NCBI GenBank assembly: GCA_037126765.1
Contig: JBBCBC010000030.1
Coordinates: forward strand, 7,772,786 to 7,836,785
DNA: 64,000 nucleotides
Origin: Stenogyne calaminthoides
Taxonomy: Eukaryota; Streptophyta; Magnoliopsida; Lamiales; Lamiaceae
Reading direction: 5' to 3'
The first letter of the stretch is position 1, and each line of letters starts with the position of its first letter. The notes beneath the pieces were generated by a model, which was given only the letters and a program-made list of their open reading frames with translations, made no database searches and had not been told where the DNA came from. This document shows positions 11,521 through 22,868 of the stretch, piece after piece. The translations under genes were made by a program, and so were the position numbers.

Positions 11521-12293
11521 AATATTCTTGCACCTCAAAAACTAAACAGAAGAATACTCAATACCTTGCAAATCTATCCGAATGAATTATTTTAGAAGTG
11601 GTCGGTGTGTATAATTATAGGGTCTACTGTTCTCACATTAATCTCAAGTTTCCGTTTAAATTAATGTTCCACTAAGTCAGCACTTATCTGGAAACAATAT
11701 TCGGGATAATATCACTTTTGTTAACAAAAGTTTACATTTTTTTCAATTTTGGTCCCCTTATTTCACTCACCATAAAATTTGATCCTAAAAATTACTTTTT
11801 TCTCCCTTATTTGGTCTCATCATTAGTTGATCGTTCGTTGATTGACGGTATCAGTTATTTGCGGGTGATAATTACATTTAGCACCCCCAAACAGTTGATT
11901 CCATTCAAGGGACGATCAGCTAACTATGGAACCGAATGTGGGAGTATAAGTGTACCTCCAAGACCAAATTAAATAGTAGTGAAAGAGGGTGACCAAAATT
12001 AGAAAAAATAAACTTAAAGGGACTAAAAATGGCATTAACCCAACAATATTCAGTATTATAATTGCCTGCCTAATATGGATCAACAAATTTTTCCCTATAA
12101 ACATGCATGTTGTTGATTGTAGACTGGTGCTAGCATTTTGAAATAGCAAGTACGATCCAGTATCCCTATATCCTGTATTTACAGAAAGTTCATATGATTC
12201 AGGTGTTGACAACAGTCTATAGACTATGATGGCTAGAAATCTGTTAAGATTTGACAGATACAAAACATGGAGTATCAGCTAACTACCATTTAT
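11521..12293. other. intergenic, no gene seen
   Basis: Sequence between the CACTA 3' end and the stop codon of receptor copy C. It contains the 3' flank of copy C (read on the minus strand) and AT-rich DNA. No domain, RNA gene or clear repeat was recognised. Confidence 0.4.
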
Positions 12294-15200
12294 TTATCGA
12301 GCCTCTAACAGTGTAATGCTCATTTTATTTTGTGAACTTGTTGTGCTTTGGCTAACTGAAGTAGCAGTTTTGAGTACATCTCTTGCAGTGAAAAAACCAG
12401 GTTGTTTAGCTTCAGGCAAGGTACCATCATTGCTCAGCATCTGCACCACTGAAGCCATGCCGGGCCTATCTTCTGTGTGTTCTTGAACACATAAAAGACC
12501 AATATGGATTGATCGCAATAGTTCTGATACATTGCAGGAATTTATGAGACAAGAATCAACAACTTCTAGTGACCTTTTTTCTTTGTAAAGCATCCATGCC
12601 TGTTATATTTACGCGTAATTCTTAAGATTAGTTTCATACATGTCAAATAAAGATTCAAGTTTCTAAGGAATGTAGTACTTACATGTCCAAGAAGGTTGAG
12701 GTGGTGATCTTTGTGAATAAATCCTCTGTTTTTCTTACCACTCACAATCTCAAGGACTAAAACTCCAAAGCTAAACACATCTGATTTCACTGAAAAGAGA
12801 CCGTCTACAGCATATTCTGGGGACATGTAGCCACTACACGAAAATATTTGCTACAAAATTAAATGCAAGAAAAGGAAGTCCATATAATGTATCCAGACAC
12901 AAAGATTAATACATACTATGTTCCTACTACTCGGCTTGTGTTGGCTCCAGTTTCTTCCCTCCAAAAGTTCTAGCAAGACCAAAATCTGATATCTTTGGGT
13001 TCATGTCGGAATCTAGTAATATATTGCTGGCTTTGAGGTCTCTGTGGATTACCCGGAGGCGGGAATCTCGATGAAGATACAAAAGGCCCAGATCAATACC
13101 ATTGATAATGTTGAGGCGCATATGCCAATCTAGTAACGTGCTTTTTGTAGGATCTGCCAAAAGGGAGGTCTTATATAATATATTTGATACTATATTTCAA
13201 CAAATTGAGAATCAAAGTTGTTATGTTGGACAATATTCAGAAAATACATGTTGATTAGCTATTGATAATGTATAAATACCATAAAATATCAATATTGATG
13301 CCTGTCAGATTTTATAAATGTCAATATAATATATAAAACTTATCCTAATACTAATTGAGCAGGGTATCCTTACCGAACAATATTATGTCCAAACTTTTGT
13401 TGGGCATGTGCTCATAAACAAGCATCATTTCATCTCCTTGAAAGCACCATCCAAGAAGCTTTACCAGATTTCGGTGCTGAAGTTTAGCAATACAAACTAT
13501 TTCATTCTTGAACTCATCTACTCCTTGATTGGATGTTGTTGATAGGCGTTTCACAGCAATTTCCTGTCTGTCTTCTAGCACGCCCTATCATCAAAACATA
13601 CTAATATCACAGGCACATACTATTTACTGAACCTTACATGATATGGAATCAGATTTAACTTGATTTTTTTAGATTTATTTGAACACATGAAGCAGTAATC
13701 ATCAAAATGCTTATTCAAGGCTCAATTACATAACTTGAACACTTGAAGCAGTGATCATAGATTAAGTTTTACCTTGTAAACGGGTCCAAATCCACCCTCT
13801 CAAGCTTATTTTTTGTTCGAAAATTATCAGTAGCTTTACTTATTGTTGATAAGTCAAATAGCGGTAGATCGAGTTCCTCATCATGACTTAGACCAGGATG
13901 ATTATCCACATGGTTCAGGCTCCTCCTGCCTGCAACATGAGTAACAATTTACATAGCATTCGTATAACATGCTTTAAAATTAATTCATGCCTCATACCTG
14001 TTTCCAGCAGCTGACGATTCAATTTCCTTCTTTTCTGCGAATACAACATCAGGCTTAGAAGCAACATTCCGGTTAACAGGGAAAATACCACTATAAGTAT
14101 TTTCCGTTTCTTTCCTCTTGAGTCTGTATAAATGTATATTGAAAGAAAACATTACTTTTACATGGTGACAGGAAACTGAAAGCATTGATAAATAAAGACC
14201 CCATATGATCATGTATTTTGTAACAATCATACAAACAGTTTTATATCATGAATCAAGGCTAATACTTATACATCATAGATAATTGAATCCTTCTATTATA
14301 TTCAAATGAATTGTTACCTAACTCAGAAGACGCCATCCTTATATAGATATCTTGTCCTGGAGCAATCTCTCTGATGTCAATAAGGTCACCGAACAAACTA
14401 GACATCCATTTCCGCCTCTGCTTATATCTTGACTTGCGTAGGCCGTACAAGAGCAATTATTCAAGCACTGTACCCTGCATTCTTCAAGACTCATACTCGT
14501 GTTGTACCGTGAATGCTGAGTGTTGGGCAATTTAACACCGGAATACCTCAAAAATGCATCTCCATTTCCACAATTCAAAGGTGTACTTCTAATGCACCCA
14601 TTCGACCAATCTCCACTACCCCATCTGTCAGGGTCTTTTGGTTTGAACTTATTCAAGCATCCACAAACAGGCATATCTTCAATATTACAAGTACCGTGTG
14701 GACCGCAAAGATTATAATCATCACAATGATCTGTTGGTACAGTAAGATAAATAATCCAACTCTGTTTCTGATACTCCCAAATCCACCTCTGTCCAACACC
14801 AGTATCACTTATCGTAAACCTCGAGTACACTAATACACCTCCTTCTCGTTTACAACCACTCCAAACGTGTAATACGGATTCTTTCTCAAGTTACTGCTCT
14901 TACTGAAGCTTACACCATTCCAAGACCCCGACCTAGACCGCAAAACTCCACCCTCTTTTATGACAATTTGTGGATAACCAGTAGGATCACAATGAAATGT
15001 AAAATCAACTGATCCAGGATTACCCATGTTCTTCCGTGATGTTATGTAGACTTCTACACCCGTCTGAAAGTTCACGCCGAGCTTCATCCCTGGTAGAAAA
15101 GTATCGGTTGGATGGTCGAAACTCTGCCACACGAAATTCTCTGGGTTATTATCCCCTGCATCTTTCAGAACAAGATTCCCCGAGTCAAGCAACTGTGCAA

Positions 15201-15576
15201 CTGGAGTCTGCACAGTTGCTGAAGTATTAGTAGACCATATAATAGTACCAGCACCATTTACAAGAGTTAGTATACCTGGTTTTACGACTTTGAGCACACC
15301 TGGTCTCTCTGTTAGTGGATTATCTCTGTTGGCAACCCATACAACAGTCGTTACTGGTAATTTTTATACCAAATACCGATGTAACGGTTCTTGGAATTCT
15401 TCGGGCTGAAAAACTCAATTCAAAGTTTCCACCAGATGAAATCAACGTACCGTTATCTGTGAGTATCTGAGAATTATTTAAGGTGTCTGTTGGGTAAGAT
15501 AGTTGGTGAGTTGAGAAGAAGAAGTAGGTAATGACGAGAAATAAAAGGAGATAGTATTTTCACAATACGGTATCCA
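12294..15576 (-). pseudogene. G-type lectin S-receptor-like kinase, copy C, multiply frameshifted
   Basis: A full-length member on the minus strand. The start codon is at 15,576 and the stop at 12,294. Exons, in gene order: 15,576-14,318 (lectin, S-locus glycoprotein, EGF, PAN), 14,123-13,998 (transmembrane, intact), 13,929-13,773, 13,584-13,374, 13,153-12,917, 12,833-12,683, 12,599-12,294 (tail ends ITLLEAR). Lesions seen by comparison with copies A and D: TGA at codon 6; a base lost in the T-run of the lectin start; a short deletion with stop near 14,830; a base lost near 14,397 in the PAN domain; a base lost in the P-loop (near 13,801, GGAGAG to GAGAG); and a base lost in the activation loop (near 12,955). 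HRDLKASN and DFG remain. This many lesions in one gene indicates a pseudogene unless the assembly is indel-prone. Confidence 0.9.
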
Positions 15577-15815
15577 TACTTCTGATCAACGAATGGTTTG
15601 GAGATGAGGAGAAAGCAGAGGTTTGATTATGTAAGGAGTCAACTCAGAGGAAGCTACACGGCCAAGGAAATTTGTTTCTTGACTAAGTAGGCATTCGGTC
15701 GTAAACTTGCATTGATGTGGAATTCTATGTCGGCCTCCAGTTTTGTCGTGATATGAGGACCCTACCCATATATGTTGATTTTTCCTACACATTACCATTT
15801 CTATCAATCTGTCTA
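15577..15815 (-). promoter_or_regulatory. presumed upstream region of copy C, conserved with copy B1
   Basis: The words AAAGCAGAG, TTTGTTTCTTGA and GGTCGTAAA occur in the same order here (15,612-15,705) and upstream of copy B1 (4,770-4,855). Shared sequence upstream of two start codons is what duplicated promoters look like. No TATA box or transcription-factor site is assigned. Confidence 0.35.
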
Positions 15816-15915
15816 GCGGTGAATACTGGCTATGATGTGAATCTGTTTGTGGATACTGGCGGTGAATACTGGCTAGCGGTGAATACTGGCTATGATGTGA
15901 ATCTGTTTGTGGATA
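15812..15915. repeat. tandem duplication, ~60-bp unit
   Basis: The sequence CTAGCGGTGAATACTGG followed by CTATGATGTGAATCTG and TTTGTGGATA occurs twice (starting at about 15,813 and 15,872). A partial third GGCGGTGAATACTGG links them. The unit is about 59 bases and the two copies are nearly identical, so the duplication is recent. Confidence 0.85.
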
Positions 15916-15921
15916 TGTATG

Positions 15922-15984
15922 CAAGCCAAATGCGGGAGTTTAGGTGATGCGAGCAACATGTTTGATGAAAATGCCTGATAATGT
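15922..15984 (+). pseudogene. PPR protein fragment interrupted by a copia element
   Basis: The plus strand encodes a PPR-like run containing GDASNMFDE, then, after an extra base, MPDN. The same words occur at 26,850-26,915 (GDARKMFDEMPDRNV). The Ty1/copia target duplication begins directly after it (15,985). Only a single repeat is left and no start codon is seen. Confidence 0.6.
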
Positions 15985-15989
15985 CTTAT

Positions 15990-16160
15990 TATTAGAGATA
16001 AAGATTAAATTATTATTTATCCAACGTATTTATATATTTTATATTCTTTCCACGAAAATCTCCTTTATCTTTTAAAGTCGGTTGATTCCTATAATCTGGC
16101 CTATTAATAATAGATTTCTTCAATCACCAATTCATCGGTGATATTTCTAATCTTTTATCT
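15990..16160 (+). repeat. copia 5' LTR, outer copy
   Basis: It begins TATTAGAGATAA and shares CCAACGTATTTATA, TTCTTTCCACG, TATTAATAATAGATTTC and CAATCACCAATTCA with the other two LTRs. It follows the CTTAT target duplication directly. Confidence 0.8.
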
Positions 16161-16166
16161 CTAATA

Positions 16167-16340
16167 TATTGTAGAAAAGATTAGAAATTATTCTTTATCC
16201 AACGTATTTATATATTTTATATTCTTTCCACGAAATCTCCTCAGATCCTTGGGAAAGTTTGTCAGATTCCTCGTAATCGGGTCTATTAATAATAGATTTC
16301 TCCAATCACCAATTCAACTGATATTCTAATCATCTTTATA
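16167..16340 (+). repeat. copia 5' LTR, inner copy
   Basis: A second LTR immediately to the right of the first, closer in sequence to the 3' LTR (it shares CTCCTCAGATC and TTGGGAAAGTT, which the outer copy lacks). It is directly followed by the primer-binding-like site. Confidence 0.8.
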
Positions 16341-16347
16341 TGGTATC
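16341..16347 (+). promoter_or_regulatory. copia primer-binding site (tRNA-iMet type)
   Basis: TGGTATC begins at the first base after the inner LTR. The canonical plant site is TGGTATCAGAGC; only the first seven bases are retained here. Confidence 0.6.
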
Positions 16348-16609
16348 GCCCATCGATTCGATAACTCTAGTTTCACAAATTAAACCGCGATTCGCCGCCT
16401 CTTCCTCCTCTTCTTCTTCGATACGCCCGGGTATTCTTCGCACGCCAATCATATTAACCGGACCGGTTTCCTCAAGTAATTCCTCTTTCTCCCATTTCTT
16501 CTTTCTTTTGATCGTGAATCCTCGTTCTCTGATCAATCAATTTCGCAACCCAAATTGTCTATATTATTAATCTCACGACCCTGCTACACCCACATATTTG
16601 TACCTCCTC

Positions 16610-17640
16610 TCATCTCGCCATGGCCAATCCTCCCACCGATTCTCTTCCCGTCACCGCCATGATCAACATGGTTGTCGGAATCAAATTGGGCGCTCGAATT
16701 ACCTTCCATGGCGAGCTACCGGAACATATGGCCGAAGTTTTTTGACTGCTTTGATGGATCGCCGCTTCTCCTCCCTCTCCGTCCGGCTCTCGCCGAGGGC
16801 GTGGCTTACCCAATCCAAAATTATCCGCCCGGAAAATTAAGGACCGCAAGCTCCTTAGCCGCCTACACATCGCTATCCGAAGACGCCCGCCTCGTTTCGA
16901 ATCCACCACATCGTGCGCTATGTGGTCTACTCGGAGGGCGTTTATTCCTCCACAACCGCCAAAGATCAACTCCGCGAGGAATTGCTCTTCGTCGTCGTGA
17001 TTCTCCGCCACAGAGTATGGGAAGAAATTTAAGTCAAGTTATGTGATCAATCAGATGCTATTGGTTGTCCCGTTATTGAATCGATAAGAGTCATTGGTTT
17101 TGCGTGGATTGGGTGTCCAATTTGCAAGCTTTGCGATACTTTCGAATGGCATTTACTCCTATTCCGGCGTTTCGCGGATTTGTTGAGCCAAGCCAAACAA
17201 AGATGAGTCCATGCTTCGTGATATGGAAAATTTCTCCGCAGTCGTGACCATTCACGGTGATCATTCCTCGGCCGTGGTCGGGCCGTTCATCTTCATCGCG
17301 TGGCAACTCCCGTGACGGCAGGTTCATCGATTTGGGCAAAGAATCGCGTTCTCCGGCAATCGTGGAAATTTTTTCGCAACCGCGGGACAGCACGGCAACT
17401 CGGCTTCACCAATGGTTTTTCCGGTTCTAAGAATGGGGGGCCGAATCCGCTTGTTGTCGATATGTCGGGGGAGCACTATGCGGATAAGTGTCCTCGGTTT
17501 CTCAATGCTCGTCAACCCGCTCTTCAAAGACACTTAGCCCAGGCATTCACATCCTCCTCGCAATGCCGGTCGACTCGCTCCCGATTGCATCTTGATTCGG
17601 GCGCCTCTGCTTTCACATGACGAATCGACCATCGCATTGA
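16610..17640 (+). pseudogene. copia gag and protease remnant
   Basis: A gag-like N-terminus at about 16,620 (MANPPTDSLPV) and, in another frame, the SNYLPWRA motif near 16,700, typical of copia gag. Near 17,590 the sequence encodes LDSGASA, the aspartic protease active site, still intact. Frames change repeatedly between these points, so no single protein can be made. Confidence 0.6.
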
Positions 17641-17929
17641 CACTTACAAGTCTTATTCGTAATGGGTCACCATCATTGTTGGTAATGGTAATGCTTTGAA
17701 TATTTCTCATATTTGTTCTAGTAAATTGTCCGCAGATGTGCAATTGCTTTGGATGTTTTAAGTGGTTCCTCATATCACTAAAAATTGTTATCTATCGATG
17801 AACTAACATCCCATTTTCCGGTCGATGTGATTTTCTCCTCGATAAGTTCTTTGCCATTCGTAACCGAAAGTGACAAAGCAAATCTCGCACAGGGGGCGGT
17901 GTGATAAAGGCTTATATTTGCTTGATCGA

Positions 17930-18490
17930 GGGATTCCGCTTTGGTTGCCATTCCTAATAAAGAATTGAAGGCTAGTTTCGGTTTATGGCATTTACGCTCC
18001 GGGGCATGTCCCACATTCTATTATTTCTTTAATGAACAAACTTGGTCATTTATCTATTACATCCGCTTTTACCGAATCCGAAAGTGTCCGCTTTTTCTTG
18101 TCAATCATTGGCAAGAGCAAGAGATTATCTTTTCAAATTGAATGAGAAACGTCTTTATTGTGTTTTGGATTTAATTCATTGTGATTTATGGGGTCCTCGT
18201 GACTGCTTTACCGCAGATGGTTTCCGCTATTATGTTGCATTTATTGATGATTATTCTCGATTTTGCTTTGGATTTATCCGTTTGCTTGCTAAGTCTGAAT
18301 TCTACGATATTTTGGTTCGGCCATACCTTTGTCCATGATCAATTTGATCGTAAAATCAAGGTGTTTTTCAAAGTGATGGGGGGAACCGAGTTTGTTAATG
18401 CTAAAGTCCGGAATTTTATGAATCTTAGTAGCATACTTCATCGCTTGTCTTGTCCTTACACTCAGCAATGTAATGGCCGGAAATGAGCTG
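17930..18490 (+). pseudogene. copia integrase remnant
   Basis: Recognisable pieces in several frames: a degraded GAG-pre-integrase zinc-finger segment near 17,985, IHCDLWGP near 18,178, AFIDDYSRF near 18,240 and GGTEFVNAK near 18,382. In the integrase family these carry the first two acidic residues of the catalytic core. Frameshifts separate them. Confidence 0.65.
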
Positions 18491-19319
18491 TAAAGATCGT
18501 CCACATTTCAAACCGGTTCCATCCATGCTATTTCATGCCCATACACCTCTTCTCTCCGGTTTGAGGCATTTGCAATGTTATTTTTTGTGATAAATCCGCT
18601 TCCTACCCCGTTTTGCAAATTCATCACCTTTTTGAGTTGCTATTCGGTTATGCTCCTAATTATGCAAACTTGCCTTTTGGTGTCGGGTATTTCCATACCT
18701 TCCGGATTATCTTGATAATGTCGAGCCTCGTAGTCGTCCGCGGTATTTTTCCGGGTTATAGTAAAGATTTACAAGGGATTTCGATGTTTTGATCACATCT
18801 CTTCTCGGACCTTCATTTCGCCATGCTCAATTTGATGGAGTTTTTCCTTTCCTTTTCTGCGAGCGTCACGCACTCCCGGTTCACCGAGTGGAGCGATACC
18901 ACGTTCTTGGATGCCTCGGGCGGCAACCCCGTCCTTACGCGCTCGGCTTCGACCTTTTCTTTGCCGCCGCCCTCACGCGCAATAATGCGCCATTTCGCCA
19001 GCATGAATAATGAATAGTCGACATAGGCGATCGATTCGACTACTCGACCAGGTGCATGCCCTTGCAAACCGACCGCGTCGGTCGTGAGGCTCATGCGTAT
19101 AAATCCAACAGCATCAACGGCGGCATCGCTCGATCCACAGCCTGCTGCAGCAGCACCTCCTGCTCCTCCGCCCGGGTTCCCGCCACACTTGATGGTCACA
19201 CAGGCTCAGGCGGAGCATTTCAAGCCCACTACCCTCTTGACTTAGACCTGCCTTATTATCACTCTCGTTTCCACCACTGGGCCTCGTGGATTTAAGTCTG
19301 CAGCCTGCCCCGAGTGGCT

Positions 19320-19968
19320 TGTGCTATGCAAGAGGAAATTGATGCCCTCTGCTCAATCACATGGGATTTGGTACCCGCCTCCGCACGAATATTGGGGCTC
19401 GAAATGGGTTTTTCAACGGTTTTTCATGCTGATGGCCTCGATTGAACGTCACAAGGCCCGCCTTGTTGCTCAGGGCTTCACACAAATTCGGGAACCGATT
19501 TTCATCACACGTTTAGTCCGGTTGTCAAAGCTGCAACCGTTCGCATTATCCTGGCTTTATCTGTTCAAAGATAGTTGGCCTCTTCATCGCCTTTGATGTC
19601 AAGAATGCTTTCCTTAACGGCGTTTCTTGACAAACCAAGAGGTGTTCATGGCTCAACCCCCGGTTTATTGATCCTCGTTTACGATCATGTGTGTCGACTC
19701 AAGAAAGCTCTTTATGGTCTTCGCCAAGCTCCCCCTAGCCCGTTTTCCAGAGGTTTAGCTCAGATCTCACCAACCTTGGCTTTCTCAGTAGTCGCTGTGA
19801 TTCTTCATCGTTTCATTTCATCGAGGCACTTCTGTTATTTATTTGCTGCTATGTCGATGATATCATTGTTACAGGGAATGACAGCTCGTTGTTGCAATCT
19901 TTTATATCTCGTACACACCGTGAGTTTGCCATCAAGGATCTTGGGCGCCTGAATTATTTTCTCGGTCT
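19320..19968 (+). pseudogene. copia reverse transcriptase, N-terminal part, frameshifted
   Basis: It encodes SKWVFQRF, IERHKARLVAQGFTQI, DVKNAFLN (another frame) and CRLKKALYGLRQAP, all hallmark copia RT segments. The catalytic Asp-Asp region near 19,850 (YVDDI-type, in the words TATGTCGATGATATCATTG) is readable in one frame. Confidence 0.75.
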
Positions 19969-20634
19969 TTGAGGTTTCTTATACATCCGCCGGGTTTGTT
20001 TGTGGGTCAAGCTAAATATGCCCATGATATCCTTGAACGAGCTGAGTTGTTGGACTCCAAGCCTGTTTCCACTCCATTGGCTGCTGGGGAGTCTCTTGTC
20101 AGTACCGGTGATCCGTTTCGTGATCCCACGCTATACAGATCACTTGTTGGGGCCTTGCAGTATCTGACCATCACCCGTCCTGATCTCTCATACGCTGTCA
20201 GTTCAGTTAGTCAGTTCCTTCACTCTCCGACTGACGCTCATTTTCTAGCAGTGAAACGTATTCTTCGCTATGTCAAGGGTACGATTCACTATGGTCTCTC
20301 CTTCACAAGAGGCCGACATTGTTTGGGTTATTCCGATGTCTGGGCCCGTTGCACCGAGACGCGTCGTTCCACCTATGGTTACTCTATTTTTATTGGGGGA
20401 AATCTTGTTTCTTGGTCTGCTAAGAAACAACCAACGGTTGCCCGATCAAGCTGTGAATCTGAGTACCGGGCATTAGCGAATGCAGCTTCTGAATTGGTTT
20501 GGGTCACTAATCTTCTCCGTGAGCTCCGTTCGACCATAGCTTCTCGTCCGACTCTTTTGTGTGACAATAAGAGTGCTTTGTTTTTGAGCCAGAATCCACA
20601 TTTGCCCATAAGCGTGCGAAGCATATTGATTTGA
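19969..20634 (+). CDS. copia RT C-terminus and RNase H, longest open stretch
   Basis: An open frame of 221 codons. It starts within the RT (LFVGQAKYAHDILERA) and continues through SLVGALQYLTITRPDLSYAV to RNase H motifs (SAKKQPTVARSSCESEYRA, then LLCDNKSALFLSQNP). It ends at TGA near 20,632, just before the usual KHIDI-type end, which reads on in another frame. The start codon is arbitrary: this is a polyprotein fragment. Its survival suggests an insertion that is not very old, or better-quality sequence here. Confidence 0.85.
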   Translation: MRFLIHPPGLFVGQAKYAHDILERAELLDSKPVSTPLAAGESLVSTGDPFRDPTLYRSLVGALQYLTITRPDLSYAVSSVSQFLHSPTDAHFLAVKRILRYVKGTIHYGLSFTRGRHCLGYSDVWARCTETRRSTYGYSIFIGGNLVSWSAKKQPTVARSSCESEYRALANAASELVWVTNLLRELRSTIASRPTLLCDNKSALFLSQNPHLPISVRSILI

Positions 20635-20806
20635 CTATCACTTTGTTCTTGAGCTCGTCTCTTCTGGGAAGTTATCTACTAGCTTTGTTCCTTCACATCT
20701 TCGGATAGCAGACATCTTCACGAAGAGCCTCCCTCGTCCGGCATTTGAAGTTTCTTTCGTTCCAAGCTCTGTAGTATGTTTTCACCCCACGCAAATATTG
20801 ACGGGG

Positions 20807-20982
20807 TATTAGAGATAATGATTATAAATTATTCTTTATCCAATGTATTTATATTTTTATATTCTTTCCATGTAAATCTCCTCAGATCTTTGGGAAAGTT
20901 GTTGTATTCCCAGTGAATCGGTCTATTAATAATAGATTTCTCCAATCACCAATTCAACGGTGATATTCTAATCATCTTTACA
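20807..20982 (+). repeat. copia 3' LTR
   Basis: TATTAGAG to TTTACA, preceded by the purine stretch GACGGGG and followed by the CTTAT target duplication. Similar along its length to the inner 5' LTR. Confidence 0.85.
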
Positions 20983-20987
20983 CTTAT

Positions 20988-22868
20988 GAAGACGGCGAGC
21001 GTCGCCCGTACATGTTTGCTTTCGGGATTATAGTGAGCAAAGGAAAAAGTACCGGATTTTGAATTTTTAAGATTTCAAAATCTCGATGAATAGTTTTTTG
21101 AGATTTTATAGAGCAGGACGGTGAAAAGGTTGATTGATGTTGTATTATTAATTAATTATAGTATATTTGGAGATGTAGTGTAAAAAAAAAAAATCACCGG
21201 GTAAGTGATAAAGTAAAAGTAAGGTCAATATAATTTCAAAATCCTTACTATAAGTTTGGGGTTTTAAGATTGTAAATCTAAAGTTCGATGATGATAGTTG
21301 CAAAACAAATACACCCTGAGATGGTGGAAAAAAAGAAACAAAGGGTTCGATTCTTCCTGCTCCACTTTTCGATTTCATTGGTGTTTCACCCTTCCGAATT
21401 TTTAACACATCAACCCGGGTATGGTGGTTCGTTGGATATTTTTATTATTTCACGGTCATCCATCTATATTATGAAATACAAAGTGGAACAACAATTATAA
21501 AATAGGTGATCTCATTCCGTAATATAATTTTTAGAGTATATATTTAAGAATATTTCTAGTCATTTTGCATGGTTTGCAGACAAATTTTTTTATGGGGTTT
21601 GGTGTATATAGCGCACGTTGATGTGACACACAATTAACACGCATGTTTGAAGTTGATGAGCATGAATTGTTAGGAATTAAAGCAAGAAATTATAGGAGAA
21701 AATAATAAAACAACGAATTAAAGAATAAACACTTGGTTACCCTCCAATAAACCGACTACATCCGGGGCACTACTTTCGGAGAGAGATCTACTATATCGTA
21801 TAAGATAGCGCAAGAATAAGCTAAAGATAACAATGAAATAAAAAGTGTTTTTATACAAAAAACCTGACCGAAATCGGGCTAAAACCCTAGATTCGGGCCC
21901 ATCCCAACAGTAAACCCTATTTTTGCTGCCCAGCTTCCGTGAACCGCCGAATTCAAATGGTCGAGTGGTTCGCCGATCACATACATTGCTCGAGCGCCTC
22001 ATGGGCGCTGATAGGGGGCGCAGCACACACACCTACTCGGTCTTCGAAGGCCGGTCGAAGCGCCCGCGCCTCGCATCCCGCTTTCACTCAGCCCATAACC
22101 CAACAATCTCCCACCGAGACGAAACTGGAGACTGACATCGAGCGAAGCGCACGAATTCAATCAGGTCCGAACGCCTCGTCTCCCCCCTACTATTCAACGC
22201 TCCTTGCTCCCCCACCATTCCGCAAATCCTCGCATCTCCAACAATCCCAACAATGGAGAATGAAGAATCCAAATCAGTCAAAAATTATCTTGAAATGTAT
22301 ACAAATATCTTGACTTTTCAAAGTGCTGGAAGCTTCGTTTTGCCCAGAAACTTGGTGGCATTAATTATACGATGGAAGGGATAATATTTATATTGACCAT
22401 AAAAGTCTAAAGTACTTTTTTACAAGTAAAGAAGAAAAGAACACGAGGAAAAGGAGATGGGCTAGACGAATATGATGGCTAATAAACTAATTAGACGGAA
22501 GGACAGAGTTGAATTTTCAAACCTATTGACAAATTAGAGCAGTTTTTGAGACATTTTTTCAAATTAAGGATATAAAATTTGAAGCCACCGAGAAATTAAT
22601 TCTATTAAGAAGAAGTTTCTAAGTTCTTGTTTCTTAAACATATGACGTTACCAATTCAAACCTTTTTGTGTCCCCATTAGAGTTTGAATAGTAATATATT
22701 CTAATTTTTAGCATAATTTCCATGTAGACTCGTTTTACGTCTAGTTTCGTATTTTCAAAATAGATTGAATAAATTTATGGATATTGTAGTCACTGATTCC
22801 TCATATCAACCATACGTTCACATAGAAACAGAGTTCATTGCGCTAAGGGTTTTGATTAAACAAGAACC
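20988..22868. other. intergenic; possible retroelement scrap at 21,660-22,200
   Basis: The part near 21,660-22,200 is GC-richer, contains CCCTAGATTCGGGCCC and ends near CCCAACAATCTCCCACC, and has a TGTTAGGAATT word near 21,668. This resembles LTR-type sequence, but no pair of LTRs, target duplication or coding domain was found. The rest (20,988-21,660 and 22,320-22,868) is AT-rich flank leading to the start of copy D. No gene is supported. Confidence 0.35.

Larger units (their letters stand above)
15985..20987 (+). mobile_element. Ty1/copia retrotransposon with short LTRs, tandem 5' LTRs and 5-bp TSD
   Basis: The target duplication CTTAT lies at 15,985-15,989 and 20,983-20,987. LTRs run from TATTAG or TATTG to TTTACA or TTTATA and are only about 175 bp. 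There are two LTR copies at the left end (15,990 to about 16,160 and 16,167-16,340) and one at the right (20,807-20,982). A primer-binding-like TGGTATC follows the second 5' LTR directly, and GACGGGG precedes the 3' LTR. Domain order (gag, protease, integrase, RT, RNase H) is copia-type. Most of the polyprotein is broken by indels and stops; only RT C-terminus to RNase H stays open (19,969-20,634). Confidence 0.9.

Noticed and set aside
16340..16570. Independent serine-rich protein at the start of the copia element
   Set aside because: It starts inside the primer site and lies in the leader/gag region of the element; the serine run comes from a CTT/TCC-rich tract.
21718..22313. Genes in the GC-rich stretch upstream of copy D
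   Set aside because: Overlapping frames on both strands with no domain; composition and words suggest an LTR fragment, but no LTR pair was found.
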